From positions 248,001 through 312,000 of the forward strand of contig QVRM01002014.1 of the NCBI GenBank assembly GCA_003439945.1: a stretch of DNA of 64,000 nt, read 5' to 3'. The DNA is from Dermanyssus gallinae. Lineage: Eukaryota > Arthropoda > Arachnida > Mesostigmata > Dermanyssidae. The notes under the pieces were generated by a model. The model saw only the letters and a list, made by a program, of their open reading frames with translations. It was not told where the DNA came from and made no database searches. Each line of letters starts with the position of its first letter. The stretch's first letter is position 1. A program made the position numbers and the translations under genes. Shown in pieces: positions 23,820 to 35,640 of the stretch.

Positions 23820-25130
23820 ATTCACACGGTGGTGCGTAACGATTAGGGGAAGCAGAGGAAACGATGACAGCGAATTGCACGGAGAAGCCTCTCCCGCGTT
23901 TCGAAGTAATGCCGAGCCCGCGGGGGTGGGAAGGAATACAGATTTTGTGAATTTGTGAGCCACACTAGCCGCTTGTGGCGTATGCGGATCAAGCATTCCC
24001 AAAACCTCTCCAACAAATATTTTTAACATCGAATAGATCCCGGCGGAGCGCATCGCCTAACTCCTCTGACAAGATATCGAAGGTTTTCCACAGCCTGATC
24101 CGAATGGTCTTCTAAACAGGCGGTGGGCCTGAAGAACACAAGCTCCTCTCAGAATAAAAATCAGACTCTATAGCACTCTATGCGTATTTAGTCATGGGTG
24201 ACCTAGCTCTCCGAACTTAGCTGCCTGTCCTTGTGCTTCGCCCAACGCACCGTGGCATTCCGTGTCTGTTTACCGAATGGTCAGCACAAAGGCTCTACCC
24301 GTACTAGCACGGCAGCTGCTCTAGATAGCGCGCCGCCATCTTGGCGGCAATAAAAATCACCTGTTACGCCACCCAGGTATTCACAGGGTACAGCCCATTC
24401 CAAATTAACATCTCTGTATTGGCAAATCGACCACTCATGCATGCGTCTTCCGCGTTTTGAAACAGCCAACGATGCCGAACACACGGTCTCAGCCTGCACG
24501 ACGCTCGGTACTGCACGACGCTCGGTACTGCACGACGCTCGGTACAACACGCACGCCTACAGGCTCCGCCCTAGTCGACCAGACAACACTAACAATAGTT
24601 GCGTACATGCTGCGCCATCCTATTTTATGAATGCGCGAATTATGCTACGCCGACACCATCATTGGTAAGAAAGTCCGCCTAAAGGACCTGCGCCAATCAG
24701 ATTATAAATAAAGATTCAGCACACAGTATAATTTAATAATTTTATAGAGGACAAATCACTTGTATTAACTAATAAAGAGAGATTTATTAATTATACTCAT
24801 TCTCCGGTGAGCTTAACTACCTCTTCTTATATGTAACAACACCAATTCTTGGGCCTTAAGGTTGCACTTGAGAACGTCACTATTTGTTAAAGAGTATTTT
24901 TCCAATAGGTTGCATAAGACCTTGTGTAATAAACCAATATATCTATACTGATGGTTTAAATTCCTTCTCATTAACTAGAGCTACGATACTTTTTCAAAAT
25001 GTATTATAGACCTTTTCATCAACAAAACAACGATCAAACGTTTTAGGGATTTTACAAAAATCACAACTTCTCTGAGAGAAGATTGTTTTGGTGAGTAACC
25101 TGAAGATTGTATTTTTAGAGGCTGAGAGGG
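23820..25130. other. no gene recognised
   Basis: No readable element. It contains the 17-bp triple repeat at 24,495 and becomes AT-rich after 24.7 kb. Confidence 0.4.
24495..24545. repeat. three perfect tandem copies of a 17-bp word
   Basis: tgcacgacgctcggtac occurs three times without a mismatch at 24495, 24512 and 24529. Confidence 0.97.
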
Positions 25131-25137
25131 GGCTGCC

Positions 25138-25161
25138 CATATATATATATATATATATATA
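25138..25161. repeat. (TA)n microsatellite
   Basis: Twelve TA units. Confidence 0.95.
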
Positions 25162-25164
25162 ATC

Positions 25165-25615
25165 CGGCAAGGGGCCAATCAAAAACGGAATTTAAACAAG
25201 CGGAGGATTAGAAGGACTTACGTTGCCCACTAAGGTGTCAACCCTCGGCCCAATCTATAATAACTTCTAATAAGATCTAATAAAACGTAACCGGCAGTCT
25301 ACGTATGATTTTATGTTACATTACTTTTAATATCTCATGTGTATTAGAACATTATGCTCGCATAAATCGTAAGGATGAAAGCCTATGTACGTAGCAGTGG
25401 AACACAACACATATGACGGATGATGGCTTAAGAAAATACAGGGGATAAAAGGTGATAAGAGTAAAACATACACTAGTATGTCCAGTGGATAAATTAAAGG
25501 TAGGACAAACGCAACGGACGAAAAAACTAGCCCAAGGGAATACGAAGCCATAAATGGTAGGGCAGAACGGTTATGCGATAATATATGTGGCAGCGGACTG
25601 TCCGCGGGTGCAAGG
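25165..25615. other. no gene recognised
   Basis: No exon or element recognised. Confidence 0.4.
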
Positions 25616-25619
25616 GCAC

Positions 25620-25960
25620 GAGGGTATAGCGGTCGTCCTATTATGGTTTATTAGCACCCAGGTTGGGTAAAATTAAAAACATATACATCAGACACAACTA
25701 GTGCTTCCTTCAAGTCATTGGGTTTTCTCTCTTGCTAGTTCAGTTATTGACTGAACTGCAGTACATGCTGCGGCGTGGTATCTATCGCACTGGCCAGAGC
25801 ACCTCGTGCACCTGCAACACTCCTGAGGATCGTGGAATTCTTCCGTGCTGGATAACACGTGATGAAACCCGTGGGCTGCAAACGCCGTAGTTAAATGTCT
25901 GCCCCTATATCCGGCTTGTCTCTCGTCCTATGTAAACCCCCATCGAAGTTGTAATTCCTG
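25620..25960 (-). pseudogene. CR1-type LINE 3' end with C-terminal Cys/His module
   Basis: On the minus strand GFHHVLSSTEEFHDPQ is followed by CRCTRCSGQCDRYHAAAC (about 25,755-25,860). This is the same module that closes the RT protein of the elements at 12.1, 47.7 and 60.1 kb. RHLTTAFAAHG precedes it. The copy is strongly 5'-truncated and its 3' end lies near 25,620. Confidence 0.75.
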
Positions 25961-25969
25961 TGTCATTAA

Positions 25970-28390
25970 ACTCCCCCCCTCTACGATATGAACTATTATA
26001 TTCCTACAAGAATTGGCTAACCCCAAAACCCGTTTCATAAAGAAAAATCTGGCTCTATCTAGTAACTGCAGTTTTGCTTCTCCCAATTTTTCCCATATAA
26101 GTGATATACCGAATGTTGCTATTGAAAAGAGCGGAGGCGGTATGTATTGATAACATTTGCTGGCTCTTAATTTCTGCTGCCGCTCGGATTGCTTTTTCCA
26201 CTCTGCTTTCTATATTTCTTCGGAAACTGCTACCATTCGACGTTATAGTGACACCCAGATACGTAAATTGATTTACAAATTGTACTGCGTTGTTCCTAGC
26301 TCGAAGAACGTCGTTTTTTGCTTATCGATTCCCTCGTCGAAACTTGACTGCTACTGTCTTTTGCCAGTTTATTCTAAGCCCCATCTCGTCCATATAATCA
26401 ATTATTCTTTCCAGTCCTTGTTTAACCCTAAATAGACTCCTACCATAGATTGCAACATTAAAGTACTTGCCCACTCTCAAGTCCACCCCTGTCTCACCCG
26501 GTTAGGTAGCCCTCCCAATAATACCGAAAAAAGCAACGGGCTAAGTCCGTCTCCTTGGGCCACGCCTGTAGTTTGCTTTACTGTTCCCACAATCCCTATA
26601 CCGTTGTCGATGCATACGATGCTCTCCCTACGGATGGCCCAAAATTTTCAACAGCTGATTCGGAACTCCTTCCAAGGTTAACTTCTGCATAATTTTGTTT
26701 TTTGGCGCTAGGTCAACGGTGGCCTTAAGATCTATAAATACCGCATATGTCGGTCCTCTTGGCTCAACTAGTTTCTTAAATCTCTGCTAGCTTGTTCTTC
26801 TGGTACTGCGTCGTTCTGATATTGTCACCGAGAATATCTTATAGGGGCAACTCTTAAGTGTTATTCCCCTCCAAGCTGCCAGCCTTGTTTCTATGCCCTT
26901 TCCTTTAGGTATAACATTAAAGTATCCTCCTTTCACGCTTTAGGCATTCTCCCGGACTTTAGGCATTCATTGAATAGAGCTTTCCAGCAAGTGTTTATTT
27001 CTTATCATATCGTTTCCGGCCGCTTTGCCTCTAGGCGCCCTTTCAATTGCGCTGACAACGTCTTCGATTGTGACTTCGCGAACTACCAATTCTCGTGCAA
27101 GCTCTGTGTCGTTGTCTCAAGGCCCGTTGTATAATATTATTTCTTTTGGAGTGGTGTCGGCTCCCTGTAGCATACCAGCAAAGTGCTTAGTCAGTCTCTG
27201 TCTCCACTGGGCACTGCTGTTTTCTTTTATGTTTTAGCCATTTGTGCGGATGTTCCTCTGCCTCTTGTAACAACTTTTACTTCCGGCTTTGCCAGTACTT
27301 CCGTCTCTCTTCCTGATATGTACTTTGCGTAATTTTCTTTACCATTATAGCAAACGGCCTCATTACCGGAAAAATCTTTACGTAGTCCCTAGCATGGGAC
27401 GTGCGATGTAACTATCGGCGAAACATGTACAAGCTGTGAGCTTATCGGATGCTAAAAGCATCTAAAGCGTAAAATGTACCACTGTATAGTGGGTCTCTGA
27501 TGTGAGACTCTCCAGATTATATATGTAATCAATAAACATCTATTAAAAAAAAAATCCCTAGTTAGCATGTTTTAATTTTTGCTGCTCTACACCGCTCGTT
27601 GAACCAGGGCGTTCCTTTTTGTTCTTGACGCGGAACTATTGCACTTTTGATTAGATTTACCAGTTTACGTCCATATGACTCTATGTGAATTTCCCCTGGT
27701 GGACACACTTCCCCAACTCCCTTTAAGAAAATCCCACTATCCAGTTTTTTTCCGGTCCCCAGCCTACGGCTACACTCCTCCCCACTGCTGCTAATCTTGA
27801 ATGCCATTCCCATGGTTATGTGCCTTCTAAGTCCCGCTCCTTCCCAAAAAGATGTATTTTCTCCTAAATATGTTATATCATTCACGTTTCCGTCTACGGC
27901 AAAAACGTCGATGACTGACAAGTGCTGCATTCAAATGTGTTTAGGCCTGGCTCGCCGACTAACCAACAGCCTATCTCCGTTATCATCTCAAAAAATGATT
28001 CAGTTTGTTCAGAGTTTCCCTTCGACCCCGAGCATAATACGTTCTGTCATGGTCTCAGTAGACTCTACACCTGGCGGTTTTATATAAGCTGCCACGATCT
28101 CAAACCCCCTTGACGCTATTGCTACTAAATTTTCCGCTATTATTCGTATTTTCACTCCAATATCTGCTCTTGTAAATACAGAAACCCCTTACACTACTTG
28201 GCCTACACCGTCCCTCGCCTTTATGTGCAAGTGCGTGATATCCGTAGAAGCCCCCCAAAGTAAAAGGTTTTACAGCCCAAGTTTCCGTCATTATTTTATG
28301 ATGAAATTAGAATATCCACTCCTTGGAGTGCTTCTGTGCCTAACAGTTTTAATCGCCATGCCTTTCGCAGTTTCATAGCACTACCTTGAT
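25970..28390 (-). pseudogene. Jockey/I-type LINE ORF2: endonuclease and reverse transcriptase
   Basis: In transcription order: MTETWAVKPFTLGGFYGYHA (28,291 leftward) with the endonuclease ET-W block; DNGDRLLVGEPGLNTFECS near 27.95 kb; SVIDVFAVDGNVNDITYLG (27,562-27,930), the IDxF block; KGTPWFNERCRAAK, the linker before RT; GKAAGNDMIRNKHL (about 27,020), corresponding to KAPGxDGI; CLKSGRMPKAWK; AVFIDLKATVDLAPK (about 26,740), the FIDLKAAFD block with Phe-Asp altered; and GVAQGDGLSPLLFSVLLGGL (about 26,530). The YADD box is destroyed; GRSLFRVKQGLERIIDYMDE and WQKTVAVKF follow. Frameshifts and stops separate the pieces. It follows ORF1 with the normal order. Confidence 0.85.
27397..27554 (+). 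mobile_element. short poly(A) retro-insertion in the antisense LINE
   Basis: The segment ends with AATAAA at 27531-27536 and a run of ten A at 27545-27554. It is flanked by tccctagcatg (27386-27396) and tccctagttagcatg (27555-27569), an imperfect target-site duplication differing by a 4-bp indel. It separates the two readable halves of the minus-strand ORF2 linker. The 158-bp body is not recognised; it may be the 3' end of a cellular mRNA or of a poly(A)-tailed LINE or SINE. Confidence 0.7.
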
Positions 28391-28435
28391 AACTTGCGTA
28401 AGCTTTTGTTCCTTGAGTTTGGTCTTTCCCGAGCG

Positions 28436-29468
28436 TCACTGGGTCTTCGATCCACGGGCCGTAATGCTGTTGTTCTCAACGCAGTCATTTTGAATCACGG
28501 GGGGTGCCGCAGTGTCTTTGGCATTATTACAGAAAGCTAGCTGGATAGCCTTTATTAAGCTCTTCTCTGGCTGTGCCATTGCTCCGCTTACTGCGCGTAT
28601 GACAACTGGCAGTACGGATTCCAAAACCTTTGAGATAACGTTCGTTATAGTTTCTTGTATGATTGGAGTTAGTCTGCGGAGCACTTCTTCTACAATACCG
28701 TCCGTTGATAGTTGTGCCGATATGTCTGGCCGTTGTGATTGAGCTGCCGGCTTTAATGCGATACGGTCAGCTTCCTCTATGCGTGTCGTGTGGATACGAC
28801 TTCCACCGTCAACATTTTTTAGCCCATTCTTTACAACCGAAGACCAGTTTCGCTTTGTAAAATTGTCGGATGCTTGCACGTTCGATACTGGTACGCAGAT
28901 GGGGACTGACGGGGCGTCGTGCTGCTTCTGTACCATGCTTCGCGAGGCTCTCTTTAGTTGTTCCATGCGTAGCAGTCTTTGCGGACATGCTCCCCACGTA
29001 GCCTCGTGCTCCCCGTTGCATAAACAACAGCGGACCTGAGCGATGCAATCCTTTCTGAAGTGCTCCATAGAGCCGCACTTCCGACATCTGGGTTTTGGGG
29101 CCTTGCAGTTGGCGGCGAAATGGTCCAAACTATAACACTTGTAGCACTGCGAGGGTTCATGATATAGTATGACTCCATGCCGTTTCAGCCCCAGACGCAC
29201 CTCAGCCGAAAAGCTGTTGCCGAAGAATGTCAAGATAACGTGCTCCGTTGCCGACACAGCATTGGTTCTTGGGTTTTTCGCTTTCACCCAAGTCGCTTCT
29301 GTCGACGACCTTCGCGATCTCGTCACAAATCTCGTTAAAGTGGAGCTCACCAGCGTTGTCAGCCGCGGAAAAGATTACGGCCTTCTGTCTGTCAAACGTT
29401 ACTTTTGGCGGCACTACCACCTTTGGAGCACGGGTACGCTTATGCCGGGTCACCGTGGTAAGCTCCAA
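28436..29468 (-). pseudogene. Jockey/I-type LINE ORF1 with three zinc knuckles
   Basis: The protein should bind the element's RNA and form the transport particle. The longest open part is 304 codons (29,350 to 28,436). It has three zinc knuckles in a row: CYKCYSLDHFAANC, CRKCGSMEHFRKDC (both C-x2-C-x4-H-x4-C) and CCLCNGEHEATWGAC (C-x2-C-x3-H-x6-C), about residues 67-122. This triple arrangement is typical of Jockey- and I-group ORF1 proteins. The upstream frame 29,202-29,468 (PPKVTFDRQKAVIFSAADNA) is the N-terminal part, displaced by a frameshift near 29,280, and Lys/Arg/Ser-rich sequence to about 29,600 may extend it. ORF1 ends with a stop at 28,436, about 100-150 bp before the first endonuclease residues. 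Otherwise it is the longest intact frame of this LINE. Confidence 0.85.
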
Positions 29469-29689
29469 ATCGTTCTGAGGTTCCTCACCGCCTGCGATAC
29501 ACGCATCCTTTTGCTACGAGTATCTTCTGCGGGGCTTGATGCAGTCCGCTTCCCGCCGCTTGTTTTTAGACGGCAAGCCGGGCCGCCCTCACCACTGGCT
29601 GCTCCACCACAGCTGCTGCGCCGCGCCTGTTTACAAACAGGATTTGTATACAGGCGAACATAGGCCGGGTTGTATAATAATATTAATGC

Positions 29690-30125
29690 TGCTGACCGTA
29701 ACGGGGGTGGTGGCACTGGCGGCGTCAATAATGAAGTGAGTGATGGTGGTATGATGAATATGGTGATGATGGCCGTGGCGGTGATGGTCATGACGACAAT
29801 GAGTGGTAGCTAACTGGGATGAATGATGACGACGATAATGATGCACTAATGGTGATTGAGCTGAAAGTAGTACCTGATGGTGAAGTATAGTAATACTGGG
29901 TGTTGATAGTGATGATGGCTTTGGTGGTGATAGTGATGACGGCTATGGGTGGTAGCTAACAGGGTTGAATGATGATGCACGATTGATGATAACGCTGAAA
30001 GTAGTACCTGATGGTGAAGTACAGTAATACTGAATGTTGATAGTGATGATGGCTGTGGTAAACTGAGGCGAATGATTATGATGATGATGAACGTGCACTT
30101 ATAATGATGATGAAGCTGCAGGTGG
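29690..30125. repeat. GATGG-rich minisatellite, unit about 134-146 bp
   Basis: ctgaaagtagtacctgatgg recurs at 29861 and 29995 (134 bp apart). ggtagctaac recurs at 29805 and 29951 (146 bp apart), so the units differ by an indel. The interior is imperfect gatgat/ggtgat repeats. His/Ile-rich open frames on the minus strand are by-products. Confidence 0.85.
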
Positions 30126-30239
30126 CTGCTGATGGAGAATACAGACTGATAAGGATGATTGAAAGTTCGGTTATGGATATTGGAATGCAGGCTTCCAGGC
30201 AGCAAGAGCCTTGGATATTCTCCAGACGGTCTTTTAACT

Positions 30240-30560
30240 GCATGCTATCCGTCCCGGTATAAATTCGCTATAGGTACGCTGATTAACTCTCGAATAGACA
30301 ACAATGTTATAGACTGTTACGAAAACACGTCCACAGGGCAGCTTAAACAGCTGACTTCTGATAGAGCGGTCGTCTTACGCGGAGTTAGAAACAACGCTTT
30401 GTCGGGTATGCGAGAAGGAAGAGGAATCGGTCGAAATAACAAAGAAGAGGATATTAGATGAAAGATGCTCAACCCATAACGAGAAGAATGTAAGAGTACA
30501 ATATAGATAATTAGCAGCCGCATCGGTATGTGCCTCTAGAATAAAAAGGTGATATTTGTA
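30240..30560 (+). pseudogene. possible LINE C-terminal fragment
   Basis: LETTLCRVCEKEEESVEI (about 30,380-30,435) resembles the C-x2-C...E-x2-(E/H) zinc-like tail of arthropod non-LTR RT proteins, as also seen antisense at 44.8 kb (ECRACGLDKESIERI). The rest of the fragment is not readable, so this is a weak call. Confidence 0.35.
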
Positions 30561-30569
30561 CATATGCAT

Positions 30570-31400
30570 CAAACAAATAATAAATCAATCATGGTTTCTG
30601 AGTACTTAAGGAAAATAAAATATGTAAGAATGTAAGGGGTGTGCAGGTTGCGAACTGAAGTGGCCTGGTTATGGTGAATTCGTCCTTGGCAGAAACGCAT
30701 AGGCAAATCAGGAGAAGAGACTTTAAAAGAGGAACCTGCTCGGTAGGTCAGACAAGGGGTGCAGAGACATTTAAAATTATGTTTGCCAATTAACGCAGCC
30801 ATTGCCACTGACAGAAAGTAGCTAAAAACTATTAATAGCAAATGACAAAAGACATTGAGTGTTTGTTAAGTAGAATGATTACGGCGGTGAAAATATACGA
30901 TTGCGGTGAAGGAACGACGTTGGTAATACACGACAAAAGTGGACCTCACCAGAGCCCTTCAGCCAGTCGAAAGCCTTCTAGCTTATCTGGGCACATACCA
31001 AGTCTTCAAATATGCAAGTTGTCACGGTAGCCATTGGGAAATATCGCAACCATCATCAAGGGGCTATATGCACTAGCAGGAACTTAAACCGGTAGGCCGT
31101 GGCAGAGATTTATTACTACTCGATGTTTGTGTAACGGGCTTGAAAGGATATTTATAAATCACTCCTTGGTCCGCCAAGGGGTGGCCAATCGCGACTGCCC
31201 GCTTTACTCAATAACTAGTCAGTATTACCGGTGTTAAGAACATCTCATTCGTAGAGGCGAAGCGGAGCAGCTGCATGAATGCCAATAGCGCCACTGTTGT
31301 CGCCTGCCCACCGTTCGGTTGACACGGCGAGAGCTGACTCTAAGCGGCTTCGGCGCATTTAGGCCGTCTGTGGCCAGTGGGATAAGAGTAGTAGTCGTGC
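30570..31400. other. no gene recognised
   Basis: No element or exon identified. Confidence 0.4.
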
Positions 31401-31659
31401 GATGATTTTTCGTGACAGTGATGACGATTTGGCACCTGGCGCCGGCGTGGCATCCAAGGAAATTATAGCGACATTAGCCACAGTGCCCGTGTCTGGTACA
31501 TGCAACATGACGTTGAAGGTTGTTAAATCAGCGTCAGTCCCATAATCAGCTGCGACGAAGACAGAAGACTCTAGTTACACGGTGAAAAGAACATGCAAAT
31601 GTTTCTCGTTTTCCGCTGGTAGAAAGTAGTGATGTCAGCTGGTATCTGACTCCCCTTCT

Positions 31660-32540
31660 ACCGTTGTTTGAGGTCGTTGGGCATATGGTAGCAAACTGTC
31701 GTAGTGGACCTGCTTGTCAGCACTGTGGGCAGAAGGAACAGCGACAACGGTGATTGCGCCTCTTAAGGATATCATAAACGTGACGTTGTTGCTATTAGTA
31801 AAACTTGGCTAAGAGACTTGGACTGTCAAACTTACGGAATCAGTAGCTATAACTTGATAACTGCCTGCAAATATGATCGTCCTCGGAGAAGAGTCGGAAC
31901 CTTTCAGAAAGCCATCTGCAAGATTCTTCCATTCATCTGTTTGTAGTCCTGGTGATCATGATCAAGCGATTCGTATCTACTTCATAAAACCGTGTGGAGG
32001 GTTAGAAGGATTTATGATTGCTTTTTACCTATACCGTGATAGTCACAGTGGCGTGCTGTTTGATACTTATTTTCATTTCCAGATTCCTATCCGATTATTA
32101 TCTTTGTCTGACGGCCAATCCGTCCTGGTTGTGCCTGAAAAGAACATACCTAGAGTGCATAGGCGGCATTATCAGCGCGGTGCTGCTACGGTGGGCCTCT
32201 TGAGTGGACCCTTCACATCTGGATTATGTTTTCGAAGCGCTTCGGGCTACCATGGGCGAGATTTCTGAGAAATTGTTTGCTAAGATTATTCTGAACATTT
32301 CTGATAATTCTCGTGACAGCCACACATTATCTTTCACCTGTTCGTTATCTTTCATTCGGTCTTCGTCGGTGGAGACACACGATGAACAACTTTATAAAAG
32401 GTACTGTAAACACTTGACGTCTAAGGCAAAAAGGGCATATTTATGCTCTTATAAAAGTGGTATTTACGAGATATCTGTCAGAGAGGCGTTCCAAGAAATC
32501 GGTTTAGTGACACTAAATCGGACTCGCGGCATTTGAAAAA
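31660..32540 (+). pseudogene. LINE fragment: ORF1 zinc knuckle and endonuclease
   Basis: MVANCRSGPACQHCG (about 31,685-31,730) looks like the end of one CCHC zinc knuckle and the start of the next from an ORF1. DVVAISKTWLRDLDCQTYG (from 31,782) is the endonuclease block DxxAISETWL with the catalytic Glu changed to Lys. ISSYNLITACKYDRPRRR follows. Frames farther right (31,873-32,268 and 32,204-32,536) are open for 110-131 codons and probably represent the rest of the endonuclease and linker, but I cannot match them to a motif. The ORF1 knuckle and endonuclease are only 60 bp apart, so part of the element is deleted. Confidence 0.55.
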
Positions 32541-32825
32541 ATATGCTGACAATGCCTGCTGTAGAGAGCTCTAGCTAAGGCAGAGCTCCTATAAGTCCCA
32601 ACTGTTAGCACGTGTCACACAATTCGCAAGCCAAATCGATCGCCCACGAACCGTATCAACGTTTCCCTACAGTTAAATATTTAAATTCGTATTCTGATCC
32701 GTTTTGCCAAACTATGGCCAAAAGAGGTCAAATAACTTCTGTTGCTTGGCGAAGTTGTTAAAGTTAGCCCCCTCTTCTACTGCAGCTCAATTGGCAATTG
32801 TAATTAGCATGTATATTTAAACACG

Positions 32826-34330
32826 GCCACAGTTGTCTGCTAGCAGTCGTCATATTTGAAGTGTTTGCTCCCGCTAAAGGCGGGTGAACAAGTAGTGGTG
32901 TGCAGTCTGAGCCGCCCAAAAGTGTTTCGCTGGGATTGTCTAAACCCCATGCCCCCCGAAGATGCGCATGGGGGGCATGGGGTTCTGTTGCGTGTGGATC
33001 TTGTGACACCCAGGGACCAAGCCAAGGTACGTTAAACAACCGACTGAGTGACATACCGTGGAACTTTTTGAAACTGTACTTAGCACACCCGGAAATGCCG
33101 GAAATGGTTGCCAAAGTCGAGGCAATCCCACAGAAATAGTTGGCCACACTCCTTACAATCACAGAGAGCTCGAACTCCACGGTAAGAGACAAAAATTGCG
33201 CGAAAAATGCAGCGGAACACGGACAACGCAGAAAAATAAGAAAGCACGGCTGGCAGACAACTGAGCAGGCGGTGACGTCACCGAGGCAAGGGCGAGACAG
33301 CCTGCTGGAGAGAGCGACAAATACAACCGCACAGGATCCAAGAGAAGCCTATATATAAATATATATATATATATATAGTAGAGTTAAGTTAGTGAGGTGG
33401 ATATATGGATTTATGGGACAGCAGCAATGAGTAGCACTGGGTGGAGGATTAGCGAGGAAAACATACGCCGCGGTATGTTCGGCGGTTCGGTCCATATCAG
33501 AACTGGCAAAACGCTAGACTGATGGTTGCGTCAAAACATTCTGATGTAACATAAACACACTTGCCCTACGTTGATTGAGCGCGTGGCTGAAGAGGCCCTT
33601 TCACCGGAGCAATTCGGCTATAGGAGAGGCCGAGGGACCAATAATGCAATCCACGCTCTGAAAGCTCGATCAGAAATCGAGCGAGCTGTGGCACAATTCG
33701 GAGGTCAAATGTATGCAGTCTTAAGGACCGTGTCAAGGCCTTTGACAAAGCCCTTCGTCATCTGTTGGTTAGCGTAGTAAAGCATTACAACGAGCACGAG
33801 CAGGTGGCTCTTTATTGATTGTAATAGCAAGCCTCTTTGCTGAAAGCATTTTGTTGGTAGGCGGTGAGCATGGTGTATTGTAAAATTAAACAAAATGTGG
33901 AAACTACGCAAGGACACCCGTTAAGCTCCTTGATAACCCCGGTGGGTAGCGGTTATATCTGTAGATGATATGGTGGTCGCACATCGCGACATAGGTGCCA
34001 CCAAGCGCATTACGTCTATGGTAAAGGCGTTTTTGTCTCGAAGTAAACACCAGGAAGACCGAAGCCATGAACAAAAAGCTATTACGACCTGGTATGTCCA
34101 AACGTCGGCTTTCACGAGGAGTATGAATTGTGCATCTGCCGGTTTTGCCTGCAGAGGTGCGCTAAGTCCCACGCAGTGGAATGCATAGCACGGAGTTAAG
34201 AAATCTTTGGACTACTTCTCCCACAGGAAGCCTGAAGAAGATTATGGATTATAAAGATACCCTTATGGAGCGTATATAATGCTCAATTTGAGTGAAATAG
34301 ACATAGCTGGATTTCTAAACACGGCTATTT
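32826..34330 (+). pseudogene. CR1-type LINE family B, 5' end plus RT, internally deleted
   Basis: The 5' end (tgtctgctagcagtcgt) matches that of the 57.4-kb element. ORF1 begins with a PHD-like finger, CLLPLKAGEQVVVCSL then KVFRWDCLNP and CGSCDTQGPSQGTL; some zinc ligands are lost (the His is Arg). RLSDIPWNFLKLYLAHPEM and VAKVEAIPQ follow, as at 57.7 kb. After a TA tract the sequence is already RT: ERVAEEALSPEQFGYRRGRG (from 33,574) and KAFDKALRHLL, then SVDDMVVAHRDIGATK (about 33,960), the YADD box changed to SVDD. The second half of ORF1, the whole endonuclease and the RT N-terminus are missing. A 16-bp palindrome-forming CCCCATGC/GCATGGGG pair lies near 32,944-32,982. Confidence 0.75.
33353..33377. 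repeat. (TA)n microsatellite
   Basis: Short TA tract at the deletion junction of the family-B copy. Confidence 0.9.
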
Positions 34331-34379
34331 TTCTAGATGTTTAAGATGCACCAACGTAGTCCCATTATGCAGGAAGAAA

Positions 34380-35640
34380 GACGGATAGGCGTCTTGCGTC
34401 CAGTTACCGCTTGTTGTGCTACAGAGCTTAACCCGGTATTTAAACGACAATGATTTTCTCTCGTCAGATCGATTCGGCTTTCGTAAGACACGATTGACAA
34501 ACTCAGCCCTAGCACGTCTGTGGCAGCTTCTGGTTGACTCGGCCGAAAGCCAGGTTTGTTTGGGCGGGTTTCTAGACGTGACGTCTGCCTTGTATTCACT
34601 TATCTTGACCAGGGACTGTTCACCCAGATGCTGACACTCTTGGGTTACACGTTCTATACAGTTTGCTGGTTTAGGTTTTATCTTGAGGATAAGTCTCAGT
34701 CTGTAAAGGTTGGACCTATTCAATCTACTTGGAACCTTGTTGGCTGAGGGACTCTGCATGGCTCTGTTTTGGTCCCTCTATGTTACTGATGTTACTGAAC
34801 TTTATACTCTTAAGAATTAAGCAAGGTAACCTGGGAAAGGCGATAGCTTTTGTTGACGACATGACAGCCTCATTTCGACTTGACACGGCTAACACTTTCT
34901 AGTGGTTTTTCAATTGAATTGGTTCAAATATAGTTAAGAGTTCTAATATAAACGGATTGGTTGTTAATACGATAAAACCAATATCTTAGTGTTCGACCCG
35001 CTAGAAGGCCGCTTCATCTGCTCGATAGTTTTCGGCTCGGTGCCAATATAGTAAGTCGTTATCAGGCGGTAAGGCCCTCGGTCTAGTATTTTGTGAGCAC
35101 TTATCCTGGCATTCTTACACAGACCAATTGATGCCAACATGCTATGTCGTTTTTGTAATACACAGCGGTTAGGGGTTCCAATTAAGCGGTTTTTAACTGT
35201 CTAAAAGGTCCTGATTTTATCTATTTTATCGTAAGGTTGTGAGCACAGAGGCATTCTTCGAAGAATTCAGGTATTAAAAATGATGCACTTCATGACATTT
35301 TCTCCCAGCAACGCTATAAGATAGTTAGCTCTTTCGACTTCCCATACATTTTTATCAATCTCAAAAATATATTTTTAGAGTATCCACGCTTGACAACAAA
35401 ACTTCTCATAGTTTACTACCGGCGGATGTAGTGCGTTCCTTGGTTCCTAGACGGGAAAGGCGGCTACGTAAAGCGACAGTATTTGTGGTACCGCAGACCA
35501 GGAATAAACTCAGATCCCATTCTCTATTGTGCCAGCTGTCGCATCGTTGGAGCGCGCTACATGACCGCGTAAGATTTCTCCCCTCTGTGAAAGCTTTTAT
35601 ACGGGAATTAAAAATATATTGCCTTCGGCTCTGCTAAAAC
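34380..35640 (+). pseudogene. LINE RT fragment with C-terminus (family D-like)
   Basis: RT blocks: DFLSSDRFGFRKTRLTNSAL (about 34,450), GFLDVTSA (about 34,568), MLTLLGYTFYTVCWFRFYLE (about 34,630), a broken HGSVLVP block near 34,755, and AFVDDMTASFRLDTANT with the catalytic YxDD kept as FVDD at 34849-34860. The C-terminal part has INLKNIFLEYPRL (about 35,350) and RNKLRSHSLLCQLSHRWSAL then VKAFIRELKIYC (about 35,500-35,620), the closing block found in CR1-group RT proteins (normally RRSF...WNSLP...FKRELK). The blocks resemble those of the 15.3-kb LINE (MLAQLGYSAPAVVWFRSYLL). Confidence 0.75.

Noticed and set aside
23464..23820. GC-rich 118-codon frame as a host gene
   Set aside because: Arg/Gly-rich composition without domain, directly behind an RT fragment; overlapping frames on both strands are also open, which indicates composition and not coding.
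29631..30205. His- and Ile-rich minus-strand frames
   Set aside because: Produced by the GATGG minisatellite.
32940..32985. CCCCATGC / GCATGGGG palindrome as a regulatory element
   Set aside because: It lies in the family-B ORF1 finger region and is absent from the 57.5-kb copy; most likely a local mutation in a dead element.
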